DNA from: Sphingomonadales bacterium
Lineage (GTDB): Bacteria > Pseudomonadota > Alphaproteobacteria > Sphingomonadales > Sphingomonadaceae
Direction of reading: 5' to 3'
DNA: 38,770 bases
NCBI GenBank assembly: GCA_028870315.1
Contig: JAGWPW010000163.1
Coordinates: forward strand, 1 to 38,770
Both the position numbers and the translations under genes were made by a program. The notes under the pieces are model-generated. The model was given only the letters and a program-made list of their open reading frames with translations. It searched no databases and was not told the origin of the DNA. This document shows, piece by piece, positions 1-9,951 of this stretch; position 1 is the stretch's first letter; each line of letters begins with the position of its first letter.

Positions 1-1
1 A

Positions 2-1639
2 ATGGAGGATCCGATGCATTTCATCATGAGCCGCCGCGCTTCGATGCTGACCGGGCTCGCAGGTGGTTTGCTGCTCGGCATGCCCACGCGATTGTGGGCG
101 CAAGCGGCACCCTCGGCGGTGGTCGAGACCGGCGCCGGCAAGGTGCGCGGCAGACGCATCGGCGGAGTATCGACCTTTCTGGGTATCCCCTACGGTGCCG
201 ATACCGCGCAATACCGCTTCCTGCCGCCGCGCGCGCCAAAGCCGTGGGCCGGCGTGCGCGAATGTGTCGCGCTCGGCCATCAGGCGCCGCAGATGGCGCT
301 CGGCGCGGGCGAGCGCTCGGGTCCTCATCCCGACATGAATTCAAACTTCGTCCGCCAGGTCATCGCCGCTGGCACGCAAGGCATGGAAGTGGGCAACGAG
401 GGCGAGGATTGCCTTGTTCTCAATGTCTACACGCCCGAGGCCTCGCCGATGCGGCGCAGACCAGTGATGGTCTGGTTCCACGGCGGCGGCTTCTCGATCG
501 GTTCGGCGGGGGATCCGCAATATGACGGTAAGGCGCTGGCGCGCCGCGGTGATGTCGTGGTGGTCGGAATCAACCACCGGCTCAACGCGCTCGGTTTCCT
601 CGATCTCGGCGCGATCAGCAGCGATTACATCGATGCCTGCAATGTCGGCATGCTCGATCTTGTCTTCGCGCTGCAATGGGTGCGCGACAACATCGCCAAT
701 TTCGGCGGAGACCCGGGCAATGTCACGATCTTCGGCGAGAGCGGGGGCGGTTCCAAGGTCAGCTTTACCCTCGCGCTCCCCGCAGCTCATGGCCTGTTCC
801 ACAAGGCGATCATCCAGAGCGGTGCCGCGCTGACCGGCCTCGAAAAGGAAAAGGCCGCTTCGCACGCCGAACGCACGCTTGCCGCTCTGGGGACGACCGA
901 CGTCCACAAGCTCCCGGCGATGGATTACCGTCAGATCCTGACTGCGGCGCACGCCGCTCAGGGCCGCGATCAGAATTTGCTGCGTCCGACGATCGATGGG
1001 CGCACTTTCCCCCGTGATCCATTCACCCCCGGCGCGCCCGAGGTCTCGCGCGATGTGCCCATCATGATCGGCACCACCAAGACAGAGGAGACGCTGTTCA
1101 TGTCGGCCGATCCGCTGTTCGGCAAGATGGACGAGGCGACGGCCCGCCAACGCGCCGCAAGGCAGCTGGGCGCCAAAGCCGACCAGGCATACGACCTGGT
1201 AAAGGCGATCCATCCCGATTGGTCACCGACCTGTGTGCTGGCGGGCATCGCCACCGCCAACAATGCCTGGATACGCTCGATCACGCTTGCCGAACGCAAG
1301 CTCGCGCAGCAGTCCGCGCCTGTCTTTATGTATCGACTCGATTGGGAGGCCCCTTTCGCAAACGGTGCGCTGAAGAGTCCGCATGGCCTCGATACCGACC
1401 TTGTCTTCGATAATCCCGAGACGAAGTCGCTGATGAACGGCACCGGGCCAGCACCGCGAAAAGTGGCGGCGGCAATGTCGCAGGCGTGGATCGACTTCGC
1501 CCGAAATGGCGATCCCTCGCAGGCAGCGTTGCCGTGGCCGCGCTATGATACGGCGAGCCGCCGCACGATGATCTTCAACGTCGATAGCCGTGTCGTCAGC
1601 GATCCCGACAAGCCACTGCGGGAGTTGCTGAGCAGCTGA
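2..1639 (+). CDS. Type-B carboxylesterase family protein with an N-terminal export signal (start may be at 2 or 14)
   Basis: GESGGG nucleophile-elbow motif, VWFHGGGF oxyanion-hole motif, EDCLVLNVYTP motif; SRRASMLTGLAGGLLLG signal-like N-terminus. Confidence 0.9.
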   Translation: MEDPMHFIMSRRASMLTGLAGGLLLGMPTRLWAQAAPSAVVETGAGKVRGRRIGGVSTFLGIPYGADTAQYRFLPPRAPKPWAGVRECVALGHQAPQMALGAGERSGPHPDMNSNFVRQVIAAGTQGMEVGNEGEDCLVLNVYTPEASPMRRRPVMVWFHGGGFSIGSAGDPQYDGKALARRGDVVVVGINHRLNALGFLDLGAISSDYIDACNVGMLDLVFALQWVRDNIANFGGDPGNVTIFGESGGGSKVSFTLALPAAHGLFHKAIIQSGAALTGLEKEKAASHAERTLAALGTTDVHKLPAMDYRQILTAAHAAQGRDQNLLRPTIDGRTFPRDPFTPGAPEVSRDVPIMIGTTKTEETLFMSADPLFGKMDEATARQRAARQLGAKADQAYDLVKAIHPDWSPTCVLAGIATANNAWIRSITLAERKLAQQSAPVFMYRLDWEAPFANGALKSPHGLDTDLVFDNPETKSLMNGTGPAPRKVAAAMSQAWIDFARNGDPSQAALPWPRYDTASRRTMIFNVDSRVVSDPDKPLRELLSS

Positions 1640-1692
1640 AGAAATGACGTCGCATTGGTCTGCGCGATCCCAAGGCCGGTCGCTCGCTGTGC

Positions 1693-2988
1693 TCAGCCGC
1701 CAAGCGCCAGCATCATGATCGAGGCGAAACCCATGATGATCGCGGCGAGCCAGCCGAGCGCCAGCACAGGGCGCCGCGAAGTGAAGCGGCCCATCACCGA
1801 GGTCTTCGCCGCCAGCAGGGTGATCACCACCAGCAGCGGCACCGCCACCACCCCGTTGATCACCGCGCTCCAGAACAGGCCCTTCATCGGATCGAGCGGG
1901 GTATATTGGCCGGCGAGTGCGACGAGCACGCTGATCGCGATCACCGCGTAGAACCCCTTGGCATCCTTCAGCTTTTCGCCCAGCCCCTGGTTCCATCCCA
2001 TGGTTTCAGCCAGCGCATAGGCACCTGAGCCCGCCAGCACCGGTACCCCGATCAGCCCCACCCCGACCATGCCGAGCGCGAACAGGGTGAAGGCGAAGCG
2101 GCCGGCGATGGGCAGCAGCGCGCGGGCCGCATCGGCGGCGGTGCCGATATCGGTGATGCCCGAGACATGCAGCGTCACCGCCGTCGCAAGGATGATGAAA
2201 TAGGCCGAGATGTCGGAATAGAACATGCCGGTCCAGGTGTCCCACCGGATCCGGCCGATCTCGCGAATCCCGGTTTCCTCGGGCGAATCGAGCAGGCTCC
2301 GGTCCTTGCCGTTGGTCATGTCCTCGACTTCCTCGGCCGCCTGCCAGAAGAACAGATAGGGGCTGATGGTGGTGCCGAACACGCCCACCACCACCGCCGC
2401 CGCCTCGCGGCTGGCCGGGATGCGCGGCCAGATCGTGCGCAGCGCGACGCTTGCCCAGGGCACATGCACGGTGAACAGCACCAGCGCATAGGCGATGAGC
2501 GACAGCGTCAACCACTTCAGGAACACCACGTAGCGATCGTAAGGTACGAAGATCTGGAGCCCCAGCGTGATTGCCACGAAGACCAGCGTCATGACATGGC
2601 GATCGACATGGGTGACGAGTTCGCCGACCTCGCCCATCGCCGCGACATCGGCGGCGATGTTGAGCGTATTGGCGATGAGCAGCAGGGCAACGACGATCCG
2701 CAGCACAACCGGCGGGAAGGCAAGCTTGATATTGGCGGCGAGCCCCCTGCCCGTCACCCGCCCGATCTCGGCGCACATCTGCTGCACCGCCGACATCAGC
2801 GGGTAGCACAGCGGCATCGTCCAGAGCATGTCGAGCCCGAACTGGGCGCCAGCCTGCGAATAGGTGGCGATGCCGCTCGGATCATCGTCGGCGACCCCGG
2901 TGATGAGCCCCGGCCCCATCCGGAGCAGCGGGTGCCGCTTGAGTCGGGTCCAGAACGAGGCGGGCAACTGATCGCGCGTCTCGGGCAT
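1693..2988 (-). CDS. NRAMP-family divalent metal transporter (non-canonical subgroup)
   Basis: GPGLITGVADDDPSGIATYSQAGAQFG in TM1 and multiple hydrophobic TM segments; NRAMP-like architecture. Confidence 0.85.
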   Translation of the reverse strand: MPETRDQLPASFWTRLKRHPLLRMGPGLITGVADDDPSGIATYSQAGAQFGLDMLWTMPLCYPLMSAVQQMCAEIGRVTGRGLAANIKLAFPPVVLRIVVALLLIANTLNIAADVAAMGEVGELVTHVDRHVMTLVFVAITLGLQIFVPYDRYVVFLKWLTLSLIAYALVLFTVHVPWASVALRTIWPRIPASREAAAVVVGVFGTTISPYLFFWQAAEEVEDMTNGKDRSLLDSPEETGIREIGRIRWDTWTGMFYSDISAYFIILATAVTLHVSGITDIGTAADAARALLPIAGRFAFTLFALGMVGVGLIGVPVLAGSGAYALAETMGWNQGLGEKLKDAKGFYAVIAISVLVALAGQYTPLDPMKGLFWSAVINGVVAVPLLVVITLLAAKTSVMGRFTSRRPVLALGWLAAIIMGFASIMMLALGG

Positions 2989-3244
2989 GCTGGTGATCGG
3001 TGCTCCCTATTGTCGCACCGCTTCGTCCGGCGCCATTCAGTGAGGCGTTGTCAAACTCGCGAAAGGACGAGTGCGGGCTTCCTAGACGGTTTCGGAGGCG
3101 GCGCGCAAACCGGATTTCACCGGGCGCGATGCCGGACATGATTCCAAGGTGCACGGCGCGCGCGGGCGCGGGGATCATCCCGGCGATGGCCGGGGCCTTG
3201 CGCTGTCCGTCACCTTCACTCAAGTCTGATCCGAGGAGGCCTCC

Positions 3245-3763
3245 ATGAGTGATGAATCTTCGTCTCACATCCGCGCCGCGCGCGGCGACTGGGCGGCCGA
3301 GCACCGGCTGCGCTATCTGCGCTCGGGCGGTGCCGACGGGCATATCGAGGATCTGACCCCGGTCGGCGGACGGCCCTTCGCGACCAACTGTCTTGTCAAA
3401 TATGTCGGCCGCAGGAGCGGGCGCATCTTCATCACCGGGCTGTGCTATGCCGACATCGGCGGCGAGGTGGTGATCTGCGGATCGAAGGGCGGCGCCGACG
3501 CGCATCCCGACTGGTATCTCAACCTCATCGCCCGGCCCGAGGTCGAATTCCAGATCGCGACCCAGGCCTTCCGCGGAACCTGGCGCGAACCCGAGGGCGC
3601 CGAACGGCGGAAAATCTGGGATTTCTTTATCGATTGCCATCCGTTCTACGCCGGCTATCAGGCCTCGACCGCGCGCGTGTTGCCGCTGGTGCTGCTGGCG
3701 GCAAAAGAGGCGATCCCGGTTTTCCGCGAAAGCGATGCCACCGGCATCCGCCCGCTGGCCTGA
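3245..3763 (+). CDS. Nitroreductase / deazaflavin-dependent oxidoreductase family (Ddn-like split-barrel) protein
   Basis: TNCLVKYVGRRSGR...HPDWYLNLIARPEVEFQI pattern typical of the family. Confidence 0.75.
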   Translation: MSDESSSHIRAARGDWAAEHRLRYLRSGGADGHIEDLTPVGGRPFATNCLVKYVGRRSGRIFITGLCYADIGGEVVICGSKGGADAHPDWYLNLIARPEVEFQIATQAFRGTWREPEGAERRKIWDFFIDCHPFYAGYQASTARVLPLVLLAAKEAIPVFRESDATGIRPLA

Positions 3764-3782
3764 CACCCGAAGGCATTCGAGA

Positions 3783-4595
3783 ATGGACGTCACCAACGCC
3801 AAGCCGCTCGTCGGCGCCACCGTCAGCATCGCCCGCGACGATTTCCTGGGCGGGCGCTTTGCTGCCGACATCCAGCGCCTGCTCGTCGAACGCAGCGCGC
3901 TCGTCTTTCCCGCGATGCACCTGAGCAATGCCGAGCAGTTGCAATTCGCCGCGACGATCGGCGAGGTGTTCCTCGTCGGCGGCAAGGAGACGCAGAACAT
4001 ATCGCTCGACAAGGCGATCAACCCCACCGCCGATTACACGCGCGGCGCCTTCTTCTGGCACATCGACGGCGCCAACGATCCGATCCCGGCCAAGGCGACG
4101 ATGCTCTCGGTGCGAATCATGCCCGAGGATGCGGAAAGCGGCGATACGCTGGTCGCCAACACCTATGCCGCCTATGCGGCGCTGCCCGAGGAGCGCAAGG
4201 CAGCGCTTGCCGGCATACGTGTGCGCCATGCGCTCGAAGCCAGCCAGCGCATGGTCAATCCCGATCCGTCGGTCGCCGAACTCGCGCGCTGGCAGGCCTA
4301 TCCGAGCCGCTCGCATCCGCTCGTCTGGAAGCATCGCCACGGCCGGCCTTCGCTGGTGATCGGCGCGACCGCGCATTATGTCGAGGGCATGGATGTGGCC
4401 GAGGGCAACATGCTGCTGTGCGAATTGCAGGAATGGGCAACCCAGGATCGCTTCGTCTATCGCCACAAATGGCAGGCGGGCGATTTCCTGCTGTTCGACA
4501 ACACCGGCGCCATGCACAAGGCCGCCCCCTATCGGCTGGACAGCAAGCGGCAGATGCTGCGCACCACGCTTCACGGCGAAGAGCCGATCGCCTGA
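3783..4595 (+). CDS. TauD/TfdA-family Fe(II)/2-oxoglutarate-type dioxygenase
   Basis: FWHIDGAN (HxD) and distal MHKAAPYRLDSKRQMLRTTLHG (H...R) motifs; ATG at 3783 in frame of the 3735 ORF. Confidence 0.8.
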   Translation: MDVTNAKPLVGATVSIARDDFLGGRFAADIQRLLVERSALVFPAMHLSNAEQLQFAATIGEVFLVGGKETQNISLDKAINPTADYTRGAFFWHIDGANDPIPAKATMLSVRIMPEDAESGDTLVANTYAAYAALPEERKAALAGIRVRHALEASQRMVNPDPSVAELARWQAYPSRSHPLVWKHRHGRPSLVIGATAHYVEGMDVAEGNMLLCELQEWATQDRFVYRHKWQAGDFLLFDNTGAMHKAAPYRLDSKRQMLRTTLHGEEPIA

Positions 4596-4623
4596 CCCCT
4601 CCCCTCCGCGCGAGTTCGAACCG

Positions 4624-5796
4624 ATGACCACGACGACCCTCGATTTTTCCGATATCGATCGCTACCTCGGCAAGACGATGGATTTCTCGACGTTGCGCGA
4701 GCCCATTGCCGCCAACGACATCCGCCGCTGGGCGCATGCCATGCATTACCCCAACCTGCTTCATTTCGATCCCGATTTCGCCGCGGCAAGCCGCTGGGGC
4801 GGGCTGGTCGCGCCGCAGAGCTTTGCCATTGCCTGCGACGACGGGCACGGCGCCGGGCCGGCCTGCGTCGGGCTGATCCCCGAATCGCATCTGCTGTTCG
4901 GCGGCGATGAATGGTGGTTCCACGACACCCCGGTCGTCCCCGGCGACCGCATCACCAATGAGCGCATTCCCTTCGATTATACCGTCAAGAACACCGGCTT
5001 CGGTCCGACCTGCTTCCAGCGCGGCGACAATTTCTACCGCAACCAGCATGGCGCCGACATCGCCAGGCAACGCTCGACCTCGATCCGCTATTCGGCGGCG
5101 GCGGGCGGCGAGAATGTCCGGATCGACGACGCCGACGAGCCCGACTGGAGCGACGAGGACATCGCCGCGCTCGAGGAGCGCAAGTTCAAATGGATCGATA
5201 TGCTGCACCGGCTCGGGCACGGCGCGCGCTGGTGGGATGACGTCAGTATCGGCGACCAGCTCCCCGAGCGCGTCTTCGGGCCGCATTCGGTGGCAAGCTT
5301 CACCACCGAATGGCGCGCCTATATCGTCAACACCTGGGGGACGATGAACCTGCGGAAAAACGATCTGCGGGCACTCGGCTTCACCGAGGAAATGGCAGGG
5401 CACGAGAACGACCCCGACATGTTGAAGGTCAATCCCGAACTGACCGACGGCGCCTATTATGGCCCCTCGCGCGGGCATCTCTTTCCGAAATACGCCCGCC
5501 GCATCGGCATGCCACGGTCGTATGGCTATGGCGCCTCGATGGGCGCCTGGGTGACTGACTACCTTGCCGGCTGGGCGGGCGAGCATGGCGCGGTGGTGCA
5601 TTCGATCGCCAATTACCGCGGCCCCGCGCTTTCGGGCGACATCACCATCCAGACCGCCGAGGTGACCGGCAAGGAGATCGACGGCGAAGGGCGGCCGCTG
5701 ATCGCGGTCAAGCATCGTATGGAGAACCAGAAGGGCGTGCTGATGTGCGGCGGCACCGCCGAGATCCGCCTGCCGCGCCGCACCCCCGCCGGCTGA
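4624..5796 (+). CDS. FAS1-like dehydratase / MaoC-type acyl dehydratase domain protein
   Basis: N-terminal DIRRWAHAMHYPNLLHFDPDFA...GGLVAPQSFA and C-terminal hot-dog-like region; ATG at 4624. Confidence 0.75.
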   Translation: MTTTTLDFSDIDRYLGKTMDFSTLREPIAANDIRRWAHAMHYPNLLHFDPDFAAASRWGGLVAPQSFAIACDDGHGAGPACVGLIPESHLLFGGDEWWFHDTPVVPGDRITNERIPFDYTVKNTGFGPTCFQRGDNFYRNQHGADIARQRSTSIRYSAAAGGENVRIDDADEPDWSDEDIAALEERKFKWIDMLHRLGHGARWWDDVSIGDQLPERVFGPHSVASFTTEWRAYIVNTWGTMNLRKNDLRALGFTEEMAGHENDPDMLKVNPELTDGAYYGPSRGHLFPKYARRIGMPRSYGYGASMGAWVTDYLAGWAGEHGAVVHSIANYRGPALSGDITIQTAEVTGKEIDGEGRPLIAVKHRMENQKGVLMCGGTAEIRLPRRTPAG

Positions 5797-5929
5797 GTTC
5801 GGTTCCGCAACGCGCAACCGGGCGGGGCCGTATCCCGCAGGAAAGCGATTGCGCGCGCCGCGCGGGAATTCTAGGCGCGGGCCAGCGGCGCGTTCGGGGG
5901 AATCGCGAGATTGCCCGGGCGGGCGCGCC

Positions 5930-7873
5930 ATGAGGACCAGCATGACCAGTTCCGCCACCGCCGTCGCCTGCGCCGCGCCGCAAGATTATGACAGTGAAGA
6001 GGCGGCACCGCATATCGGCGGTTCGCTGTCCGCGCTGATGCTGGGGGCGACCGGGGTGGTGTTCGGCGACATCGGCACCAGTCCGCTCTATGCGCTCCAG
6101 GCGATCCTGACCGGCGAACATCCGCTGGCGATCAACATCACCAATATCTACGGGGTCATCAGCCTGATATTCTGGACGATGCTCCTCGTCGTCACCTTCA
6201 AATACGTGGGCATCGTCATGCGTTGCGACAACCATGGCGAAGGCGGCAGCCTGGCGCTGCTGGCGCTCATCAACCGCAAGCTCAACCTCGCGCCCAACAT
6301 GGGCTGGATCACCATCTGCGGTCTGCTGGCGACGGCGCTGTTCTATGCCGATTCGATGCTGACCCCGGCGATCTCGGTGGTCTCGGCGGTAGAGGGCCTG
6401 GGCGTCGTCAGCCACGACTTCCGGCCGTTCATCGTGCCGATCGCGCTCGTCATCCTCATCGGGCTGTTCGTCATCCAGTCGCATGGCACCGATCGCGTCG
6501 GCAGGGTGTTCGGGCCGATCATGGTGATTTATTTCGTAGTGATCGCCGCGCTCGGGGTGATGAACATCTCATCGGCGCCGCGCGTGCTCTACGAGCCGCT
6601 CAACCCGTGGTATATCGTGGTGTTCTTCAAGGTGCATCCGCTGCTCTCGTTCCTGTCGTTGAGCGCGGTCGTCTATGCGATCACCGGGGTCGAGGCGCTC
6701 TATGCCGACATGGGGCATTTCGGCCGCAAGCCGATCGCCTTCGCCTGGATATTCGTGGTCCTGCCCGCGCTTATCCTCAACTACATGGGCCAGGCGGCGC
6801 TGCTGATCACGCGGCCGCAATATTCCGACAACCCCTTCTTCCACATGGCGCCGCCGCAACTCCTGCTGCCGCTGGTGATCCTGGCGACGATGGCGACGGT
6901 GATCGCCAGCCAGGCGGTGATCTCGGGCGCCTTCTCGGTGACGCAGCAGGCGATGCAGCTTGGCTATATCCCGCGCTTCCATATCAAGCATACCAGCTCG
7001 GAAGCCGCCGGGCAGATCTACGTCGGCGGGATCAACTGGTTCCTCGCGGTCATGGTCGCGGGGCTGGTGGTGGTGTTCCGCAGTTCGGCGGCGATGCTGC
7101 CCGCCTATGGCCTTGCCGTGGTCGGGACGATGCTGATCACCACCCTGATGATTTCGGTCATGTTCTTTCGCATCTGGAAGACGCCGCTGTGGATCGCGGC
7201 GATCGGCACGCTGTTCTTCGTCGCCATCGATGGCGCCTATCTGGCTGCCGGCACCGCCAAATTCTTCGAAGGCGCGTGGTTCCCGGTGGTGGTGGCGCTC
7301 ATCATCTTCACCCTGCTCACCACCTGGGCGGATGGACGCCGGCTGCTGCGCGAAAAGCTGGAAGGATCGGCGCTGCCGGTCGAGGTGTTCATCAAGTCGG
7401 TCGCGAAATCAGCACAGCGCATCCCGGGCACCGCTGTGTTTCTCACCGCCGCGGCGGAAGGCGTGCCCGCGGCGCTGCTGCACAACATCAAGCACAACCA
7501 CGTCATCCATGAGCATACCGTGCTGCTCAATGTGAAGATCGTCGGCGTTCCGGTCGTTCCCGACACCGATCGCTACAAGGTGACCGACCTTGGCGAAGGG
7601 TTCTGGCGGGTGCGGCTGCGCTATGGCTTCATGCAGCAGACCGATGTCCCGGCGGCGCTGCGCCATGTCGAAGGCTGCGGCACGAGCTTCGACCCCATGA
7701 AGACGAGCTTCTTCATGTCTCGCGAGACGCTGCTGCCGTCGCGCCATCCGGGCATGGCGATCTGGCGCGAGCATATCTTCACCTGGATGATGCGCATGGC
7801 CGATTCGGCGATGGGCTTTTTCAACCTGCCCACCAACCGCGTGGTGGAACTCGGCAGCCAGATTGAAATCTGA
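5930..7873 (+). CDS. kup: KUP-type potassium uptake transporter
   Basis: GVVFGDIGTSPLYALQ and NHGEGGSLALLALI signatures; start 5930 or 5942. Confidence 0.95.
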   Translation: MRTSMTSSATAVACAAPQDYDSEEAAPHIGGSLSALMLGATGVVFGDIGTSPLYALQAILTGEHPLAINITNIYGVISLIFWTMLLVVTFKYVGIVMRCDNHGEGGSLALLALINRKLNLAPNMGWITICGLLATALFYADSMLTPAISVVSAVEGLGVVSHDFRPFIVPIALVILIGLFVIQSHGTDRVGRVFGPIMVIYFVVIAALGVMNISSAPRVLYEPLNPWYIVVFFKVHPLLSFLSLSAVVYAITGVEALYADMGHFGRKPIAFAWIFVVLPALILNYMGQAALLITRPQYSDNPFFHMAPPQLLLPLVILATMATVIASQAVISGAFSVTQQAMQLGYIPRFHIKHTSSEAAGQIYVGGINWFLAVMVAGLVVVFRSSAAMLPAYGLAVVGTMLITTLMISVMFFRIWKTPLWIAAIGTLFFVAIDGAYLAAGTAKFFEGAWFPVVVALIIFTLLTTWADGRRLLREKLEGSALPVEVFIKSVAKSAQRIPGTAVFLTAAAEGVPAALLHNIKHNHVIHEHTVLLNVKIVGVPVVPDTDRYKVTDLGEGFWRVRLRYGFMQQTDVPAALRHVEGCGTSFDPMKTSFFMSRETLLPSRHPGMAIWREHIFTWMMRMADSAMGFFNLPTNRVVELGSQIEI

Positions 7874-8065
7874 ACATAAAATTTACCATTCCTATAAATA
7901 AAATTGCCATAAAGGCCGGGCGTTTCCTCGAAATTCCTGAGATATATCTGCGCGCATCGCGTTTTCTGTGGGGCGTTTCTTCGTGAAAGAAAGCGAAGGA
8001 ATTTTAACCCGAAATTCACCGCAGTCCTTTTAGAGCCCTGTGCGGATTGAGGGGGCTCGGGAATC

Positions 8066-9751
8066 TTGTCGGCATCTCTTCAGCACGCCATGAAGCCCTG
8101 GCCGAGCGACGAGCGGCGCCGCCGCACCGAACTCGGCCTGTTGGGGCTGGGCGTCACCTTCGCGGCGCTGATCCTGCTCGTCGATAACGGCGGATCGGTT
8201 TTCAGCCGGATGATGGCCGCGGCCAACGGCATCGGCATCGGCCCTGATCGGCTCTTGTCCTCGGCGTTGATCCTCAACATCGCGCTGGTGCTGTTCGGCT
8301 GGTTTTACCACGCGCGCCTGCAAGCCGAGCTGACCGCGCGCCGCGCGGCAGAAAGCGACGCGAAGGCGCAGGCGGCTACCGATTCGCTCACTGGCTGCCT
8401 CAACCGCCGCAGTCTCCATGCCGCGGTCGAGACGCTGGCCAGCGACGCGCGCGCGCGCGGCGATGCGCTGGCCGTGGTCATGATCGACATCGACAAGTTC
8501 AAGCTCATCAATGACATCAACGGTCATGCGGTCGGCGATCGCCTGTTGTGTGAATGCGCCGATCGGATCCGCGCGGTGCTGCCTCCTGGCGCGCTGCTCG
8601 CGCGCATGGGCGGCGATGAATTCGCCTGCGTCCTCGGCTTCAACCCGCGCCGCGACGAGGTGATCGACCAGTTCGCCGCTGCCGTGATCCGTGGCGCCGC
8701 CGCGCCGATGACCGCCACCGGCTATTCGGGGCATGTCACGGTCTCGCTCGGGCTTGCCCGCAGCGACCGGCCGGGCGAGCACGGCGATGCCGCGCAATCG
8801 GAGTGCGATCGCCTGCTGCACGCCGCGGACATTGCGATGTATCAGGCCAAGAAGCAGGGCCGCAACCGCTTCGCCTGGTTCGAACCCGAAATGGCCTCGG
8901 AGGCACGCTACCGCAGCGAGCTCGAGACGGCGATCCGTCGCGGCATCGCCGCCGGAGAATTCGTGCCCTTCTACGAGCAGCAGATCGATCTGATCTCGGG
9001 CGAACTCGTTGGCTTCGAGATGCTCGCGCGCTGGCAATCGCCGCAATTGGGCCTCGTCGGGCCGGATGTGTTCATCCCCATCGCCGAGGACATCGGCGCG
9101 ATCGGCGAGCTTTCGGAATGCCTCGTCACCCAGGCGCTGCGCGACGCGCGCGGCTGGCACCCACGGCTCAGCCTGTCGATCAACGTCTCGCCGGTGCAAT
9201 TGCGCGATCCGTGGTTCGCCCAGAAGTTGCTGAAACTCCTCGTCAACGCCAATTTTCCGCCGAACCGGCTCGAAATCGAGATCACCGAGACCAGCCTTCA
9301 CGAAAACATCGCCGGCGTCCATGCGCTGGTCACCAGCCTCAAGAACCAGGGCGTGCGCATCAGCCTCGACGATTTCGGCACCGGCTACAGTTCGCTCTCG
9401 CAGCTGCGCGACCTGCCCTTCGATCGCATCAAGATCGACCGCAGCTTCGTTGCCGCCATGGCGAGCGATCGGGGCAGCGCCTCTATCGTCGAGACCATTT
9501 TCTCGCTCGGCGAGAGCTTTGGCCTGCCGCTCACCGCCGAGGGGATCGATTCGCCCGAAGTGCTCGAAAGATTGACCGCGATCGGCGATTTCGCGGGCCA
9601 GGGTTATCTGTTCGGCAAACCCGTCCCCGCGCAGCAGGTCGAATCGCTGCTCGATCAGCGCAGCCTCCTTGCGAAGCGCGCTCCCGTCGTCCCGGACGCG
9701 GCGATGCCCGCCGCGCAGGAAAGCAACAAGCCGCGGCGCCGCAGCGCCTGA
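8066..9751 (+). CDS. Membrane-anchored GGDEF-EAL protein (diguanylate cyclase/phosphodiesterase)
   Basis: Two N-terminal hydrophobic segments; MGGDEF; GFEMLARW, EITETSL, DDFGTGYSSL, IKIDRSF, AEGID, GQGYLFGKP. Confidence 0.93.
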   Translation: MSASLQHAMKPWPSDERRRRTELGLLGLGVTFAALILLVDNGGSVFSRMMAAANGIGIGPDRLLSSALILNIALVLFGWFYHARLQAELTARRAAESDAKAQAATDSLTGCLNRRSLHAAVETLASDARARGDALAVVMIDIDKFKLINDINGHAVGDRLLCECADRIRAVLPPGALLARMGGDEFACVLGFNPRRDEVIDQFAAAVIRGAAAPMTATGYSGHVTVSLGLARSDRPGEHGDAAQSECDRLLHAADIAMYQAKKQGRNRFAWFEPEMASEARYRSELETAIRRGIAAGEFVPFYEQQIDLISGELVGFEMLARWQSPQLGLVGPDVFIPIAEDIGAIGELSECLVTQALRDARGWHPRLSLSINVSPVQLRDPWFAQKLLKLLVNANFPPNRLEIEITETSLHENIAGVHALVTSLKNQGVRISLDDFGTGYSSLSQLRDLPFDRIKIDRSFVAAMASDRGSASIVETIFSLGESFGLPLTAEGIDSPEVLERLTAIGDFAGQGYLFGKPVPAQQVESLLDQRSLLAKRAPVVPDAAMPAAQESNKPRRRSA

Positions 9752-9951
9752 TCGCGCCCGAACACCGGCGATCCGTCGGCTGGGCCGCCTTCGCCGCCAT
9801 TCTTGAAAATGCCGCACCGACAGGTGGCAGGATGCGCGCGAGCGCGCCCCGATCGCTTTCAAACGAATCGCGCACGCCGGATTTTGATGTGCCGCATTTT
9901 CCTTGCCCGCAGGTGATTCCACCGGAGTTGAAAATGCTCTAGGGGGCAGCG

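Noticed and set aside
4255-5958. 567-aa minus-strand ORF opposite the dioxygenase and dehydratase
   Set aside because: Shadow ORF; the plus-strand proteins have family motifs.
7621-8019. 132-aa minus-strand ORF after kup
   Set aside because: Half lies antisense to kup; the rest is in AT-rich intergenic DNA; no RBS or domain support.
8030-9922. 630-aa minus-strand ORF antisense to the GGDEF-EAL gene
   Set aside because: No recognisable domain; the plus-strand gene has clear catalytic motifs.
9803-9937. Direct repeat TTGAAAATGC at 9803-9812 and 9928-9937 upstream of dapF
   Set aside because: Only 10 bp, two copies, no promoter spacing; could be chance.
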